A DNA stretch of 64,000 nt, taken from positions 62,001 to 126,000 of the forward strand of contig NZ_JACNMO010000004.1 in NCBI RefSeq assembly GCF_020622345.1, in the 5' to 3' direction. Made by a program: the position numbers and the translations under genes. Positions 9,299 through 18,163 of the stretch are shown here, piece by piece. The first letter of the stretch is position 1, and every line of letters starts with the position of its first letter. The DNA comes from Roseobacter weihaiensis (lineage in GTDB: Bacteria > Pseudomonadota > Alphaproteobacteria > Rhodobacterales > Rhodobacteraceae). The notes beneath the pieces were generated by a model, which was given only the letters and a program-made list of their open reading frames with translations, was not told where the DNA came from and did no database searches.

Positions 9299-9886
9299 TC
9301 AGCCCTGCAGATTGTCGAAACGACCGTAGATCAGGCCAAACATGCCGACGGCGTAGATGTCATCGCCCTCCAGTTCCAGCAGGACCTGCGGCAGCGATTG
9401 ATAGGCCTGGCCCGAGATGAAGATGCCGTGCCGTGTCAGATCAAAGGTGGTCAGGTGCAGCGGGCAGGGGCCAAGCGCCTTGTCCGCCGCCTGATAGGTG
9501 CCCTGCAAAGGGCCACCCTGATGCGTGCAGGTGTAGTTGAAGGCCACCACATCCTTATCCGGGCCCAGACCCCCTCCGGCCTCCTGACCAAGCTTGACCA
9601 GAATGCTTTCGGCGTATTCGCCCTCGTCGGGGTATTCGAAATCAAAAGGGTCATCGACCATCAGCGTGCTGAGTTTTGTGATGAATTTGCGCTCATATGT
9701 CGAGACGACAGCGGGTGTCTGCGCCTCTGGCATGCCGGGCACACCCACCATGACCACGGTGGTCGCAATGCCGCTGGTCAGCAGGAACTGACGCCGGTTC
9801 ATCAGGCATTTGCGCGTGCCGGCTTTCGCGGCTTCGCCATTCTCACCGTTGATCGCGGCGAGGATTTTGGGATCAAGATCGTTCAT
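9299..9886 (-). CDS. idrB: Rieske iron-sulfur subunit with Tat signal, AioB/IdrB type
   Basis: This 195-residue protein has a twin-arginine signal (NRRQFLLTSG, R31-R32) after an unusually long 29-residue N-region. A Rieske 2Fe-2S fold follows, with C120-T-H122 and C141-P-L-H144 as ligands. Both boxes lack the extra cysteines that form the disulfide in bc1-type Rieske proteins (CTHQGG and CPLH here), which suggests a lower redox potential, as in some AioB proteins. It should be exported folded, together with the molybdenum subunit encoded 11 bp downstream, and pass electrons between that subunit and c-type cytochromes. An AGGAGACAGG site precedes the ATG. Family assignment is firm; the iodate role depends on the neighbouring genes. 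Confidence 0.78.
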   Translation of the reverse strand: MNDLDPKILAAINGENGEAAKAGTRKCLMNRRQFLLTSGIATTVVMVGVPGMPEAQTPAVVSTYERKFITKLSTLMVDDPFDFEYPDEGEYAESILVKLGQEAGGGLGPDKDVVAFNYTCTHQGGPLQGTYQAADKALGPCPLHLTTFDLTRHGIFISGQAYQSLPQVLLELEGDDIYAVGMFGLIYGRFDNLQG

Positions 9887-9902
9887 ATGTCCTGTCTCCT
9901 GC

Positions 9903-11027
9903 TTAGTTGTTGGCTGCGAGCGGCAGAGGTTCCATTACGGGCACCTCGGGCGCTTCGGGGAGGATTTCGTCACCGCTCAGGCTTTCCAGAAAGGCGACGA
10001 GGTCGTCGATTTCCGGGTCCGAAAGGCCCAGAGGCTGGATCAGCGATGACTTGTTGGCGGCAAATTCATTCTCGCCGCCTCCCTCATTGTAGAAGACCAC
10101 CACATCGCGCAGCGTCTCGATCATCCCGTTGTGCATGTAGGGGTAGGTATAGGCGGTGTAGCGCAGGCTGGGCGTGCGGAACTTGCCCTTGTCCGACTTC
10201 TGTTTGGTGCGGAAATAGAGCCCCGGATCATCCTTGGTGGTGCGGTACATCTCTTCGGTGGAGCCCTTGGCGAAAAGTTCGAACCGGAAGGTGATCTGCG
10301 CCAGGGCGTCGTCTTCCCAGCCGTCATAGGGCGGCACGCCGGTGTTGTAGTATTTCTCGTCACTCAGCAGCGGGCCGTTGTGACAGGTCGCGCAGTTTGC
10401 CTTGCCGGTAAAGAGATCCAGCCCGCGCTTTTGCGCCTCGTTCAGCGCGCCGTCATCGCCGTTCATGTAGTTGTCGAAAGGCGTATCGGTCTGAACAATC
10501 GTCCGCTGATAGGCGGCGATGGCCATATAGGCGTGGCGGATGCTGGGCCAGTCATCACCGAACACCTCGGCAAAGGCCGCGCGGTATTCCGGCACAAAGG
10601 CCAGACGGGCCTCCATCATGTCGTCTTCACCGTTGCCGGCGACCCCGCCGCGCGCGGCAGAGCGGGCCTGATGCTCCAGCGATCCTGAGGCTCCGGCCCA
10701 GAAGAGCTTGCCGTAATAGGCCGAGTTCACAATGGTCTGGCTGTTGCGCCAATGCGTGGTGCCGGGATAGCCAAAGCTGATCTTGTCCTGCACCGCCCAG
10801 CCTGCACTGGGCTCGTGGCAGGCCGAACACGGCATGCCGTTGTTACCTGACAGGATCGGGTCAAAGAACAGTTTTTCCCCCAGTGCGACCTTTTCAGGCG
10901 TCATCGGGTTGTCCGCCGGGATCGGGGGCGGCCCCAAGGCGGAAAGCTCTTCGGGGCGATCTTGTGCGGCCAGTGGTGACGCCACCAAAGTGGCCAGACC
11001 CAGAGCGTATAGGGTGAGATGTTTCAT
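9903..11027 (-). CDS. Di-heme cytochrome c peroxidase-family protein, IdrP type
   Basis: The 374-residue periplasmic protein has a signal peptide (MKHLTLYALGLATLVASPLAA) and two haem c sites, C67-S-A-C-H71 and C212-A-T-C-H216, in the bacterial cytochrome c peroxidase/MauG arrangement. The C-terminal region carries the usual RTPSLRYTAYTYPYMHNG stretch. In known idr operons two such proteins (IdrP1 and IdrP2) are proposed to remove hydrogen peroxide or partly reduced products formed during iodate reduction. I cannot tell which of the two this is. The ATG follows an AAGGAGG site, and the gene sits 12 bp after its paralogue and 16 bp before idrB, so co-translation in one operon is likely. Confidence 0.82.
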   Translation of the reverse strand: MKHLTLYALGLATLVASPLAAQDRPEELSALGPPPIPADNPMTPEKVALGEKLFFDPILSGNNGMPCSACHEPSAGWAVQDKISFGYPGTTHWRNSQTIVNSAYYGKLFWAGASGSLEHQARSAARGGVAGNGEDDMMEARLAFVPEYRAAFAEVFGDDWPSIRHAYMAIAAYQRTIVQTDTPFDNYMNGDDGALNEAQKRGLDLFTGKANCATCHNGPLLSDEKYYNTGVPPYDGWEDDALAQITFRFELFAKGSTEEMYRTTKDDPGLYFRTKQKSDKGKFRTPSLRYTAYTYPYMHNGMIETLRDVVVFYNEGGGENEFAANKSSLIQPLGLSDPEIDDLVAFLESLSGDEILPEAPEVPVMEPLPLAANN

Positions 11028-11039
11028 GGTCCTGCCTCC

Positions 11040-12113
11040 TTAGTTTTGGACGTTTTTCCAGTCTTCGATGACTTCGTAATCGTAGTCATCCTCGCGCCAG
11101 ACATAGGCGTCCGTGTCAAAGCTCTCGCCGGACATCGCTTCGAGATAGGCGATCAGGTCCGATTTCTCGCTCGGCACCAGACCCAGCGGTTGCAGACGCG
11201 GGTCCTTGAGAGCATCGCCGCCGCCCCCACCGTCGTAGAAATCGATCACATCCGCCAGCGTCTCAAAGGTGCCGTTGTGCATGTAGGGCGCGGTCCAGAC
11301 CAGTTCGCGCAGGGTGGGTGTCAGAAAGCTGCGTTTGGTCTCGGCCCGGTGGGTGCGGACATAGGCCCCGAGGTCTTCGCGCAGGTTCATGTAGTTTTCG
11401 ACTCCCATGAACTTGGCATAGGTCACAAAGGCGGAGTGACGCTCTGCCGAGGCCCAGATATCGGGGTTTGTCGGCACGCCGGTGTTGTGCGGCTTGTCGT
11501 CGGTATAGCGCGGGCCGGTGTGGCAGGCGGCGCAGTTGGCCTTGCCCTCAAAGATATCCTTGCCCCGTTCGGCGGCGGCGGAGAGGGTCCCGGTATCAAC
11601 CGGCGCGTCCCGCGAGACGATGGTTTTCATAAAATCCATCAGCGCGTTGCGCGCGCCGCCATTGCTCGGTTCTGACATGCCCGCTGCGGCGAACATCTCG
11701 ACATACTTCGGGTCCTGCTTGAGCCGCTCCTGCATGATGCGCATGTCCATGTTCATCAGGTAGGTTTCGGTGATCATCTCGCGGGCGACGTCGTTGAGGT
11801 TGGTGCCCAGACGCCCATCATGCATCCAGGCGTCGCGGTATCCGACATTGGCCAGCGTCGGAGTGTTGCGGAAATGGCCGGCCCCTGTGTAGGCCGCGCT
11901 CAGCGCTTCACCGTCGGTGAAGGCCTTGTCGGGCTGGTGGCAGCTGGCACAGCTCAGGAAGGTATCGCCAGACAGGCGCGTGTCGTAAAACAGACGTTTG
12001 CCAAGTTCGGCACGGGCCGCATCCACGTCCATCGGCGGGATCGGGACAGTGTCTTGGGCGAGGGTTGCGGTGCCGGCAAGGAGCGAGCAGATAAGGGTGA
12101 GGTTTTTGAGCAT
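11040..12113 (-). CDS. Di-heme cytochrome c peroxidase-family protein, IdrP type, first gene of operon
   Basis: This 357-residue protein has a short signal peptide ending near residue 20 (LLAGTATLAQ) and two haem c sites, C55-A-S-C-H59 and C194-A-A-C-H198. It is a paralogue of the next gene, sharing the LFYDTRLSGD and TPTLRELVWTAPYMHNG regions, but clearly diverged from it. It opens the operon after an AGGAGA site, with about 260 bp of regulatory DNA upstream. As with its neighbour, the family includes cytochrome c peroxidases, MauG and IdrP1/IdrP2; operon context favours the last. Confidence 0.82.
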   Translation of the reverse strand: MLKNLTLICSLLAGTATLAQDTVPIPPMDVDAARAELGKRLFYDTRLSGDTFLSCASCHQPDKAFTDGEALSAAYTGAGHFRNTPTLANVGYRDAWMHDGRLGTNLNDVAREMITETYLMNMDMRIMQERLKQDPKYVEMFAAAGMSEPSNGGARNALMDFMKTIVSRDAPVDTGTLSAAAERGKDIFEGKANCAACHTGPRYTDDKPHNTGVPTNPDIWASAERHSAFVTYAKFMGVENYMNLREDLGAYVRTHRAETKRSFLTPTLRELVWTAPYMHNGTFETLADVIDFYDGGGGGDALKDPRLQPLGLVPSEKSDLIAYLEAMSGESFDTDAYVWREDDYDYEVIEDWKNVQN

Positions 12114-12307
12114 AAACGTCTCCTGTTCCTGGGCCGCGGGACGACCTGGGTCATGCGGTGCTCACCGCGTCTTTAAACCTCTCAAGCGCCGATGGATTAG
12201 CGGTCAGAGATCGTCATGTTGAGGAAGTTTGCCCACTGTCTGCATTCTTCGCTTGCGTTAACCTTACGACGCAAACGCGTGATAAATGTTGCGAACAAGC
12301 CAATTTT

Positions 12308-12334
12308 TTGTGACTTTTTGTGACGGGTTGTGAC
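12308..12334 (-). promoter_or_regulatory. Triple TTGTGAC direct repeat upstream of the idr-like operon
   Basis: TTGTGAC occurs exactly at 12308-12314, 12318-12324 and 12328-12334, a strict 10-bp period that puts all copies on one face of the helix. The array lies about 195-220 bp upstream of the first idrP-type gene and just beyond the end of the histidine-kinase gene. OmpR-family regulators typically bind 10-11-bp-spaced direct repeats, and one is encoded nearby at 14675-15409. The rest of the 12114-12372 gap holds a TTGCGT-N10-ACGCAA inverted repeat at 12253-12274; no clear -35/-10 pair was found. Confidence 0.6.
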
Positions 12335-12372
12335 GAAACCGGCACTTTTACTTGATCCGGAGCAAGCAGGAC

Positions 12373-14589
12373 CTAATGCGCAGCATCCAGTAAGAATCGG
12401 ATGCGCTGTGCCAAGCGTGCAGGATCAATCGGTTTATGCATGACCTCTGGTTCAGGGCCATCGATCTTCAGCCCGCCAGGGTTGTAGCCGGTGCAAAAGA
12501 TCACCGGCAAATCGGATCGGATCGCGCGCAGTTCATTGACCAGCGCTTCGCCACTCATGTCCGGCATCACCATGTCGGAGATCAAAAGATCGGGGCGATC
12601 CGGTGCAGACTGAAAGTGCTCCAGCGCGACCAGCGGCGAGGTAAACGCCTCGACCCGGTAGCCCAGACGCAGCAGCAGCCGTCGGAAGGTCACGGCAATA
12701 TCGGGCTCATCGTCCACCAGCACGATCCGTTCATGCCCCCGGGGCATCTCTGCGGCGGCGGTTTCGGTTTTGGCCAGACCGGCCTCTGCGCGGGGCAGGT
12801 AGACCGTGAATGTCGCCCCCTGTTGCGGTGTGCTGTCAACGCTGATCCTGCCCCCCATTTCTTCAATCAGTCCGCAGACCACCGCGAGCCCAAGGCCCGA
12901 GCCTTTGCCAAGCGGTTTGGTCGTGTAGAACGGGTCGAACAGATGCTGTTTGGTCTCGGCACTCATGCCGGGGCCATTGTCCGAGACGCAGAAGACAATC
13001 CAGCCGCCCTCGCGCGGCTCAAGGCCTGCGGGTACATGGTCGTCGAGAACGCGCGCATCAATGGCAATCTGACCAGGCTCCGCGCCAATCGCTTCGACCG
13101 CATTGCGGCACAGGTTCATCACGATCTGGTGCAAGTAGGTGTCGTCCCCCAATACAGTCAGATCATCCCCGATCCCGTCGCGCTTGAGCGTAATCGTCGG
13201 TGGCATCGAGGCCTGCAGCAGGCGCGACACTTCTTCGATCACCGCGGTCAGGCTGGTCGGTTGCAAAGACCCCGGTGTCCGTCTTGCGAAGGTCAGCAGC
13301 CCCTGCACAAGGCTTTGGCCGCGCCGGGCCGCGATATCGATCTGATCGACCTCAACTTCGATATCACTGCCAGCAGGCGCATCCATCGCGGCCAGATGGG
13401 CAGCCCCCACGATCGTAGTCAGGATATTGTTGAAGTCATGGGCGATGCCGCCCGCGAGCAGCCCCACGGCTTCCAGCTTCTGGGCGCGGGCCACCTGCTC
13501 GCGGGCCTGACGTTTTTCGGTGATGTCCTCGCCCATGCCGATGAAGTTGCGCACGCTGCCATCTTCGCCCAGCAGCGGCAGGATCTTGGTCTCTGCCCAA
13601 TAGCTCGACCCGTCCTTGCAGCGGTTGCGGAACACGCCTTGCCAGTCTTCGCCCTTGTCCAGACGACGCCGTATTGCGGCATATTCCGATGCTGGCGTGT
13701 CGCCGGATTGCAAAAACCGCGGTGTCTGGCCGATGACCTCGTCGCGCTGCCAGCCGGTGATCTTTTCGAACTGGCGATTGGCATAGATAATCTTGGCGTC
13801 GGTGTCGGTCATGAAGATCGTGGCGGGGCTTTGTTCAACGGCCTGGGCGAGCCGTTCATTGGATTTCTGCAACTCCCGCCTCCGGTGCAATTCGTCCGAC
13901 AGCCGCAGAACGGCGTCGCGCATGTCGCGCAGCAGCAAAACCAGCAGATACCCGATCAGCAGCGCAAGACAGACCAGCGCCGCGATGGACAGAAAGCCGA
14001 TCCAGATCAGCGTTTGCCCGCGATTGACCGCCGCCAGCATCCGGTCTGCGCTGGTCTGACGATTCACGCTCCAGATCTGTTCGAGGTCTGCCAGGGCCTG
14101 CAACGCTTCGGTATCCGAAATCCGGACCGCGGTATCTGTGCGCTCGGTGGGCCATCCCTGTTCGGCGGCCCGGACCGCGACGGGCAGGGCGGCGCTATAG
14201 CGCAAAATCGTCTCCCGGACGATCTGCAGGGCCTCCCGTTCGCGCGGATCTGCGGTTGCGGTCAGGTAGAGGTCAGTGACCGCAAGAAACTGATCGATCT
14301 GTTCTTCGGTGCGGTGCAGGTAGATGGGATCTTTGCGCAGGACGTAGTTTTTGAAATTGTGGATGATGCCGCCATAGCCCAGGTGGCCGCGAATGGCGCT
14401 GATCCATTCTCCCTTCTGACCGATGTCGAGGGAATACTCGTTCCAGTTCTCTTCGACTTCGCGGAACTGCTCGCGGGTCTGGACGCCCAGAAAGAGGCCG
14501 AGGCCCACGGTGATAAACAAAGACGCCAGCGAGGCCAGACCAATGCGCCGGGTTCTCGACAAGGCGTTCGAGTGAACATTCTCCGGCAT
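12373..14589 (-). CDS. Hybrid sensor histidine kinase with periplasmic sensor, PAS and receiver domains
   Basis: The 738-residue protein has a membrane helix at about 16-37, a periplasmic region of about 155 residues and a second helix near 194-220. A short coiled segment, a PAS domain (about 252-357) and a HisKA domain of the HDFNN type with H384 follow. The HATPase domain shows N496 in its N box, DNGPGM (537-542) and the GSGLGLAVV G box. The C-terminal receiver has phosphoacceptor D672 and K719. I chose the ATG at 14589 (MPENVHS), which has an AAGAGG site; a start 60 bases further upstream is possible. It is divergent from the response regulator gene and lies just upstream of the idr-like operon, so it is a candidate sensor for that system. 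The ligand is unknown. Confidence 0.88.
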   Translation of the reverse strand: MPENVHSNALSRTRRIGLASLASLFITVGLGLFLGVQTREQFREVEENWNEYSLDIGQKGEWISAIRGHLGYGGIIHNFKNYVLRKDPIYLHRTEEQIDQFLAVTDLYLTATADPREREALQIVRETILRYSAALPVAVRAAEQGWPTERTDTAVRISDTEALQALADLEQIWSVNRQTSADRMLAAVNRGQTLIWIGFLSIAALVCLALLIGYLLVLLLRDMRDAVLRLSDELHRRRELQKSNERLAQAVEQSPATIFMTDTDAKIIYANRQFEKITGWQRDEVIGQTPRFLQSGDTPASEYAAIRRRLDKGEDWQGVFRNRCKDGSSYWAETKILPLLGEDGSVRNFIGMGEDITEKRQAREQVARAQKLEAVGLLAGGIAHDFNNILTTIVGAAHLAAMDAPAGSDIEVEVDQIDIAARRGQSLVQGLLTFARRTPGSLQPTSLTAVIEEVSRLLQASMPPTITLKRDGIGDDLTVLGDDTYLHQIVMNLCRNAVEAIGAEPGQIAIDARVLDDHVPAGLEPREGGWIVFCVSDNGPGMSAETKQHLFDPFYTTKPLGKGSGLGLAVVCGLIEEMGGRISVDSTPQQGATFTVYLPRAEAGLAKTETAAAEMPRGHERIVLVDDEPDIAVTFRRLLLRLGYRVEAFTSPLVALEHFQSAPDRPDLLISDMVMPDMSGEALVNELRAIRSDLPVIFCTGYNPGGLKIDGPEPEVMHKPIDPARLAQRIRFLLDAAH

Positions 14590-14674
14590 GGCTTTGACCT
14601 CTTGTTGCCCGCGCTGTTGTGAACAGGCCCGGAATTTGCAAGATACCATCTCATTGAAGAATGGGAAGAAGTGG
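14590..14674. promoter_or_regulatory. Divergent promoter region between kinase and response regulator
   Basis: The 85-bp gap contains a perfect CTGTT-GTG-AACAG inverted repeat at 14614-14626. TTGTGAA at 14617-14623 matches six of seven bases of the TTGTGAC repeat found upstream of the idr-like operon. This may be an autoregulatory site for the response regulator. Confidence 0.35.
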
Positions 14675-15409
14675 ATGGAAGCTCATATTCTTGTTGTAGA
14701 TGACGACGGGCAGCTGACGTCATTTCTAAAGCGGTTTTTGGACAAGCAGGGATTTCAGACAGACATCGCGGCAACTGCTGCAAAAGCGCGCGCGCGGCTT
14801 GCGGAAAACAACTATGCGCTGGTCGTGCTGGATCTGATCCTGCCCGATGCCGACGGTCTGGACATCGCCCGCGAGATCGGCAGCACATCGCAGACGCCCG
14901 TTATTATGCTGACGGCGCGTGATGACGTCTATGATCGTGTCGTGGGGCTTGAGATTGGCGCGGATGACTACGTCACCAAGCCCTATGAACCAAGAGAATT
15001 ACTGGCGCGCATCCGCTCGGTCCTGCGGCGCAGCACGGCAGGGCAAAAGGTGGCATTGGCCCCCAAGCCGACGAACATCAGGTTCATGGGTTTCGAACTC
15101 AACCCGGCTGAGCGGCTGTTGGTTAATGTTGACAAAAGTGAGCCGGTGCCGCTGACGGGCACTGAGTTCACCCTGTTGCATACGCTGGCCAGCAATGCGG
15201 GGGCTGTCTTGTCCCGTGCGGCGATCATGGATGCCCTTTACGGCAACAATATCACTGTCACGGATCGGGCAATCGATGCGCATGTGGCCCGGCTGCGAAA
15301 GAAAATCGACCCTGTGGATGGGCGCAACTCACTGATCCGGGCGGTGCACGGTCAGGGCTATGTTTTTGCGACAGAGCTGGACAATCCGGGGCGGGGAGAC
15401 CCGCGCTGA
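14675..15409 (+). CDS. OmpR/PhoB-family response regulator
   Basis: The 244-residue protein has a receiver domain with acidic pocket D9-D11, phosphoacceptor D53 (VLDLILPDADG) and K102 (TKPYEP). A winged-helix Trans_reg_C domain follows at about residues 135-235 (LTGTEFTLLHTLASNAGAVLS, then the recognition region RAIDAHVARLRKKID). The ATG of MEAHILVVDD follows a GGGAAGAAG site; the open frame extends upstream but without a good start. It is transcribed away from the hybrid kinase gene and probably forms a pair with it. Neighbouring TTGTGAC repeats are its likeliest targets. It could also regulate the xylose genes, which converge on it, but those have their own ROK regulator. Confidence 0.88.
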   Translation: MEAHILVVDDDGQLTSFLKRFLDKQGFQTDIAATAAKARARLAENNYALVVLDLILPDADGLDIAREIGSTSQTPVIMLTARDDVYDRVVGLEIGADDYVTKPYEPRELLARIRSVLRRSTAGQKVALAPKPTNIRFMGFELNPAERLLVNVDKSEPVPLTGTEFTLLHTLASNAGAVLSRAAIMDALYGNNITVTDRAIDAHVARLRKKIDPVDGRNSLIRAVHGQGYVFATELDNPGRGDPR

Positions 15410-15421
15410 AAGCTGTTGAGC

Positions 15422-16723
15422 TCAGAGGTAGCGGTTGACCAAGTTCTCCAACCGCTCCTGACGGCCCGAACGGGGGGCGGGGTTGATGTCTTCCGCGACC
15501 ACCCGTGCGGCGATGCTGTCGAGGTCTGATGTCATCAGGGCCTTGCCGGTCTCGTTGTCCCACCCTGCATAGCGTGCCGCCCGCGCCGCTTCGAGCTTGC
15601 CATCCTCCAGCATCGCCGCGGCGGCTTTCAGCCCCGCTGCACAGGCGTCCATCCCGCCCACATGTGCCAGGATCAGGTCTTCGGGGTCCAGCGACTGGCG
15701 GCGCAGCCTGGCATCGAAATTCGTCCCGCCGGTGGTAAAGCCGCCCGCCCGCAGCACCTCGTAATAAGCCAGCGCCATTTCGGGCACGTTGTTGGGGAAT
15801 TGATCGGTGTCCCAGCCTGATTGGTAATCGTTGCGGTTCATGTCGATCGAGCCAAAGATCCCCAGTTCGCGTGCCAGCGCCAGCTCATGCTCAAACGAAT
15901 GGCCCGCAAGAATGGCATGGCCCTGTTCGACGTTGACCTTGACCTCGCCTTCGAGACCGAAATCCTTGAGAAACCCGTAGACTGTCGCGACATCGTAGTC
16001 ATACTGATGCTTGGTCGGCTCCTGCGGTTTGGGCTCGATCAGGATCGCGCCCTTGAAGCCTGTCTTGTATTTGTAATCGACCACCATCTGCAGCATCCGG
16101 CCCGCCTGCGCCCGTTCCCGGCCCATGTCGGTGTTGAGCAGCGTCTCATAGCCCTCGCGCCCGCCCCAGAGCACGTAGTTCTCGCCGCCCAGCCTGATCG
16201 TGGCATCCATGCAGGATTTGATGGTCGCGGCCGAATAGGCAAAGACTTCCGGGTCGGGGTTGGTGGCCGCCCCCGCCATAAAACGGCGGTGCGAAAAGAG
16301 ATTGGCCGTCCCCCAGAGCAGTTTGACGCTGGTCTCGTCCATCTTTTGGGCAATGTAATCGACGATCTCTTCCAGATTGCGCAGGCTTGCGGCGAAAGTC
16401 TCCCCCTCGGGCCGCACATCCGCATCGTGAAAGCAGAAATAGGGCACGCCGAGGATCTGGAACATCTCAAAGGCCACATCGGCCTTGAGCCGCGCCAGAT
16501 CCATCGTATCGCCGAACCATGGCCGCTCGAAGGTCTGGCCGCCAAAGGGGTCCCCCCCCGGCCAGGCAAAGCTGTGCCAGTAGGCGCAGGCAAAGCGCAG
16601 GTGATCCTTCATCGGCTTGCCCATCACGATCTCATCGGGGTTGTAGTGCCGGAAGGCAAAGTCATTCGGGGTCTGAGGACCTTCGAACCGGACGGGCGGG
16701 ATGTTCTTGAAAAAGTCGGTCAT
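15422..16723 (-). CDS. xylA: Xylose isomerase
   Basis: At 433 residues this is a full-length class II xylose isomerase (D-xylose to D-xylulose, cytoplasmic, metal dependent). Catalytic H99 and D102 are in [12 protein letters not shown], and the metal-binding signature [14 protein letters not shown] has E230 and K232. [13 protein letters not shown] contributes E266 and H269; the G in EQGH replaces the common N. Positions agree within a few residues with the E. coli enzyme. It follows xylB by 3 bp and ends 12 bp from the response regulator that converges on it. It is the last gene of the xyl operon. Confidence 0.97.
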   Translation of the reverse strand: MTDFFKNIPPVRFEGPQTPNDFAFRHYNPDEIVMGKPMKDHLRFACAYWHSFAWPGGDPFGGQTFERPWFGDTMDLARLKADVAFEMFQILGVPYFCFHDADVRPEGETFAASLRNLEEIVDYIAQKMDETSVKLLWGTANLFSHRRFMAGAATNPDPEVFAYSAATIKSCMDATIRLGGENYVLWGGREGYETLLNTDMGRERAQAGRMLQMVVDYKYKTGFKGAILIEPKPQEPTKHQYDYDVATVYGFLKDFGLEGEVKVNVEQGHAILAGHSFEHELALARELGIFGSIDMNRNDYQSGWDTDQFPNNVPEMALAYYEVLRAGGFTTGGTNFDARLRRQSLDPEDLILAHVGGMDACAAGLKAAAAMLEDGKLEAARAARYAGWDNETGKALMTSDLDSIAARVVAEDINPAPRSGRQERLENLVNRYL

Positions 16724-16726
16724 AGC

Positions 16727-18163
16727 TCAAAGATCCTTCAGGACGGAATAGGCGTGTTGGTAGCGATCATGGCCCTCGGCCATGGCGGGGACGAGGGTCG
16801 GATCGGGGTCAACCGAATGATCCAGCGGCGGCTGTGTGGCGATCTCCGGCCCGGCACCGGTGCTGGCCATCATCCCCAACCGGGCCGCGCCAAGAGCGGC
16901 GCCAAAATCACCGTCTCGGGGCACGTCGAGCGTGATATCGAGCGTGCTGGCCAGCATCTGCGTCCAGTGTCGGGATTTGGTCCCGCCCCCCAGGGCAAGC
17001 GCGCGGTTGAGGGTCGTGCCGGTCTGTGCCAAGGCCGCCTTGCAGTCGGCAAAGGCATAGCTGACCCCCTGGAGGACGGCGCGGGCGGCTTCCTTGGCGT
17101 CGGTCGCATGCTCCAGATGCAGGAACTGACCCCGGATGGCGGCATCGTTATGTGGCGTGCGTTCCCCGCCGAGATAGGGCAGAAACAGGGTCTTGCCGGG
17201 GGCGCGGACCGGGCCCAGATCCTGCGTCAGCGCGGCGGCTGTCTGACCGGTCAGGCGGCACAACCATTCCAGCGCGTCTGTCGCGGCCAGGATCACGCCC
17301 ATCTGGTGCCAGGTGTCGGGCAGGGCGTGGCAGAACGTGTGCACCGCCGAAGCGGGATCAGGGCGGTAGCCTGCATTGGCGGCAAAGAGCACGCCCGACG
17401 TGCCCAGCGACAAAAAGGCCGTGCCATCCCGGACCACACCGGCCCCGATGGCGGCAGCCGCATTGTCGCCGGCGCCCCCTGCAATGATACACTGCGGCAG
17501 ACCAAGGGTTGCGGCAAGACCCGCGCGCAGCGTGCCGGATGCCGCCGCCCCTTCGACGAGTGCCGGCATGTGATCGCGGCTCAGCGCACAGGCTGACAAA
17601 AGCGCTGTCGACCAGTCCCGCTGGCCCGTGTCGAGCCAGGAGGTGCCTGCGGCGTCCGACATCTCTGACACATGCTCTCCGGTCAGAAAGAGGCGCAGGA
17701 AATCTTTCGGCAGCAAGATTTTTGCGGTCTGTTTAAAGGTCTCCGGCTCGTTTTGGCGGACCCATTCGACCTTGGGGGCGGTGAACCCCGGAAAGACGAT
17801 ATTGCCGGTGATCTCGCGAAACTGCGGGTCCGCGTCCATCTCGGTGGCTTGGCGATGGCTGCGCGTATCGTTCCAGAGCATGCAGGGCCGCAGGGACCGG
17901 TCATCTGCCCCGACCAGGGTCGCCCCATGCATGTGACCCGACAGGCCGATCCCGCGCACCGCACTGCAATCTGCTGCGCTGGACAGGGCGCTGAGCGCTT
18001 CGACGGCGGCATCGCACCAGCTTTGAGGGTCCTGCTCAGACCAGCCGTCGTGCTTGCGCTGGACCGACAAGGGCACGGCATGTTCGGCCAGAATCTCCTG
18101 ATGGTCGTTGATAAGGATCGCCTTGAGAGAGGAGGTCCCGAGATCCAGGCCGATGAATGTCAT
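16727..18163 (-). CDS. xylB: Xylulokinase
   Basis: The 478-residue FGGY-family kinase phosphorylates D-xylulose to D-xylulose 5-phosphate, which enters the pentose phosphate pathway. It starts with the nucleotide-binding strand FIGLDLGTSSLKAIL, has the xylulose-site stretch GLSGHMHGA (73-81), and the catalytic base D233 in AGGAGDNAAAAIG falls at the same residue number as in E. coli XylB. LALGGGTKSRHWTQMLA marks the second ATP-binding lobe. Its ATG overlaps the stop of the upstream ABC ATPase by 4 bases, so the two are translationally coupled. Confidence 0.96.
   Translation of the reverse strand: MTFIGLDLGTSSLKAILINDHQEILAEHAVPLSVQRKHDGWSEQDPQSWCDAAVEALSALSSAADCSAVRGIGLSGHMHGATLVGADDRSLRPCMLWNDTRSHRQATEMDADPQFREITGNIVFPGFTAPKVEWVRQNEPETFKQTAKILLPKDFLRLFLTGEHVSEMSDAAGTSWLDTGQRDWSTALLSACALSRDHMPALVEGAAASGTLRAGLAATLGLPQCIIAGGAGDNAAAAIGAGVVRDGTAFLSLGTSGVLFAANAGYRPDPASAVHTFCHALPDTWHQMGVILAATDALEWLCRLTGQTAAALTQDLGPVRAPGKTLFLPYLGGERTPHNDAAIRGQFLHLEHATDAKEAARAVLQGVSYAFADCKAALAQTGTTLNRALALGGGTKSRHWTQMLASTLDITLDVPRDGDFGAALGAARLGMMASTGAGPEIATQPPLDHSVDPDPTLVPAMAEGHDRYQHAYSVLKDL

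Noticed and set aside
6612-9886. Arsenite oxidase aioBA
   Set aside because: The family is right, but the two di-heme peroxidase genes and absence of arsenite sensor or arsenic genes nearby favour an iodate reductase; kept as the main alternative.
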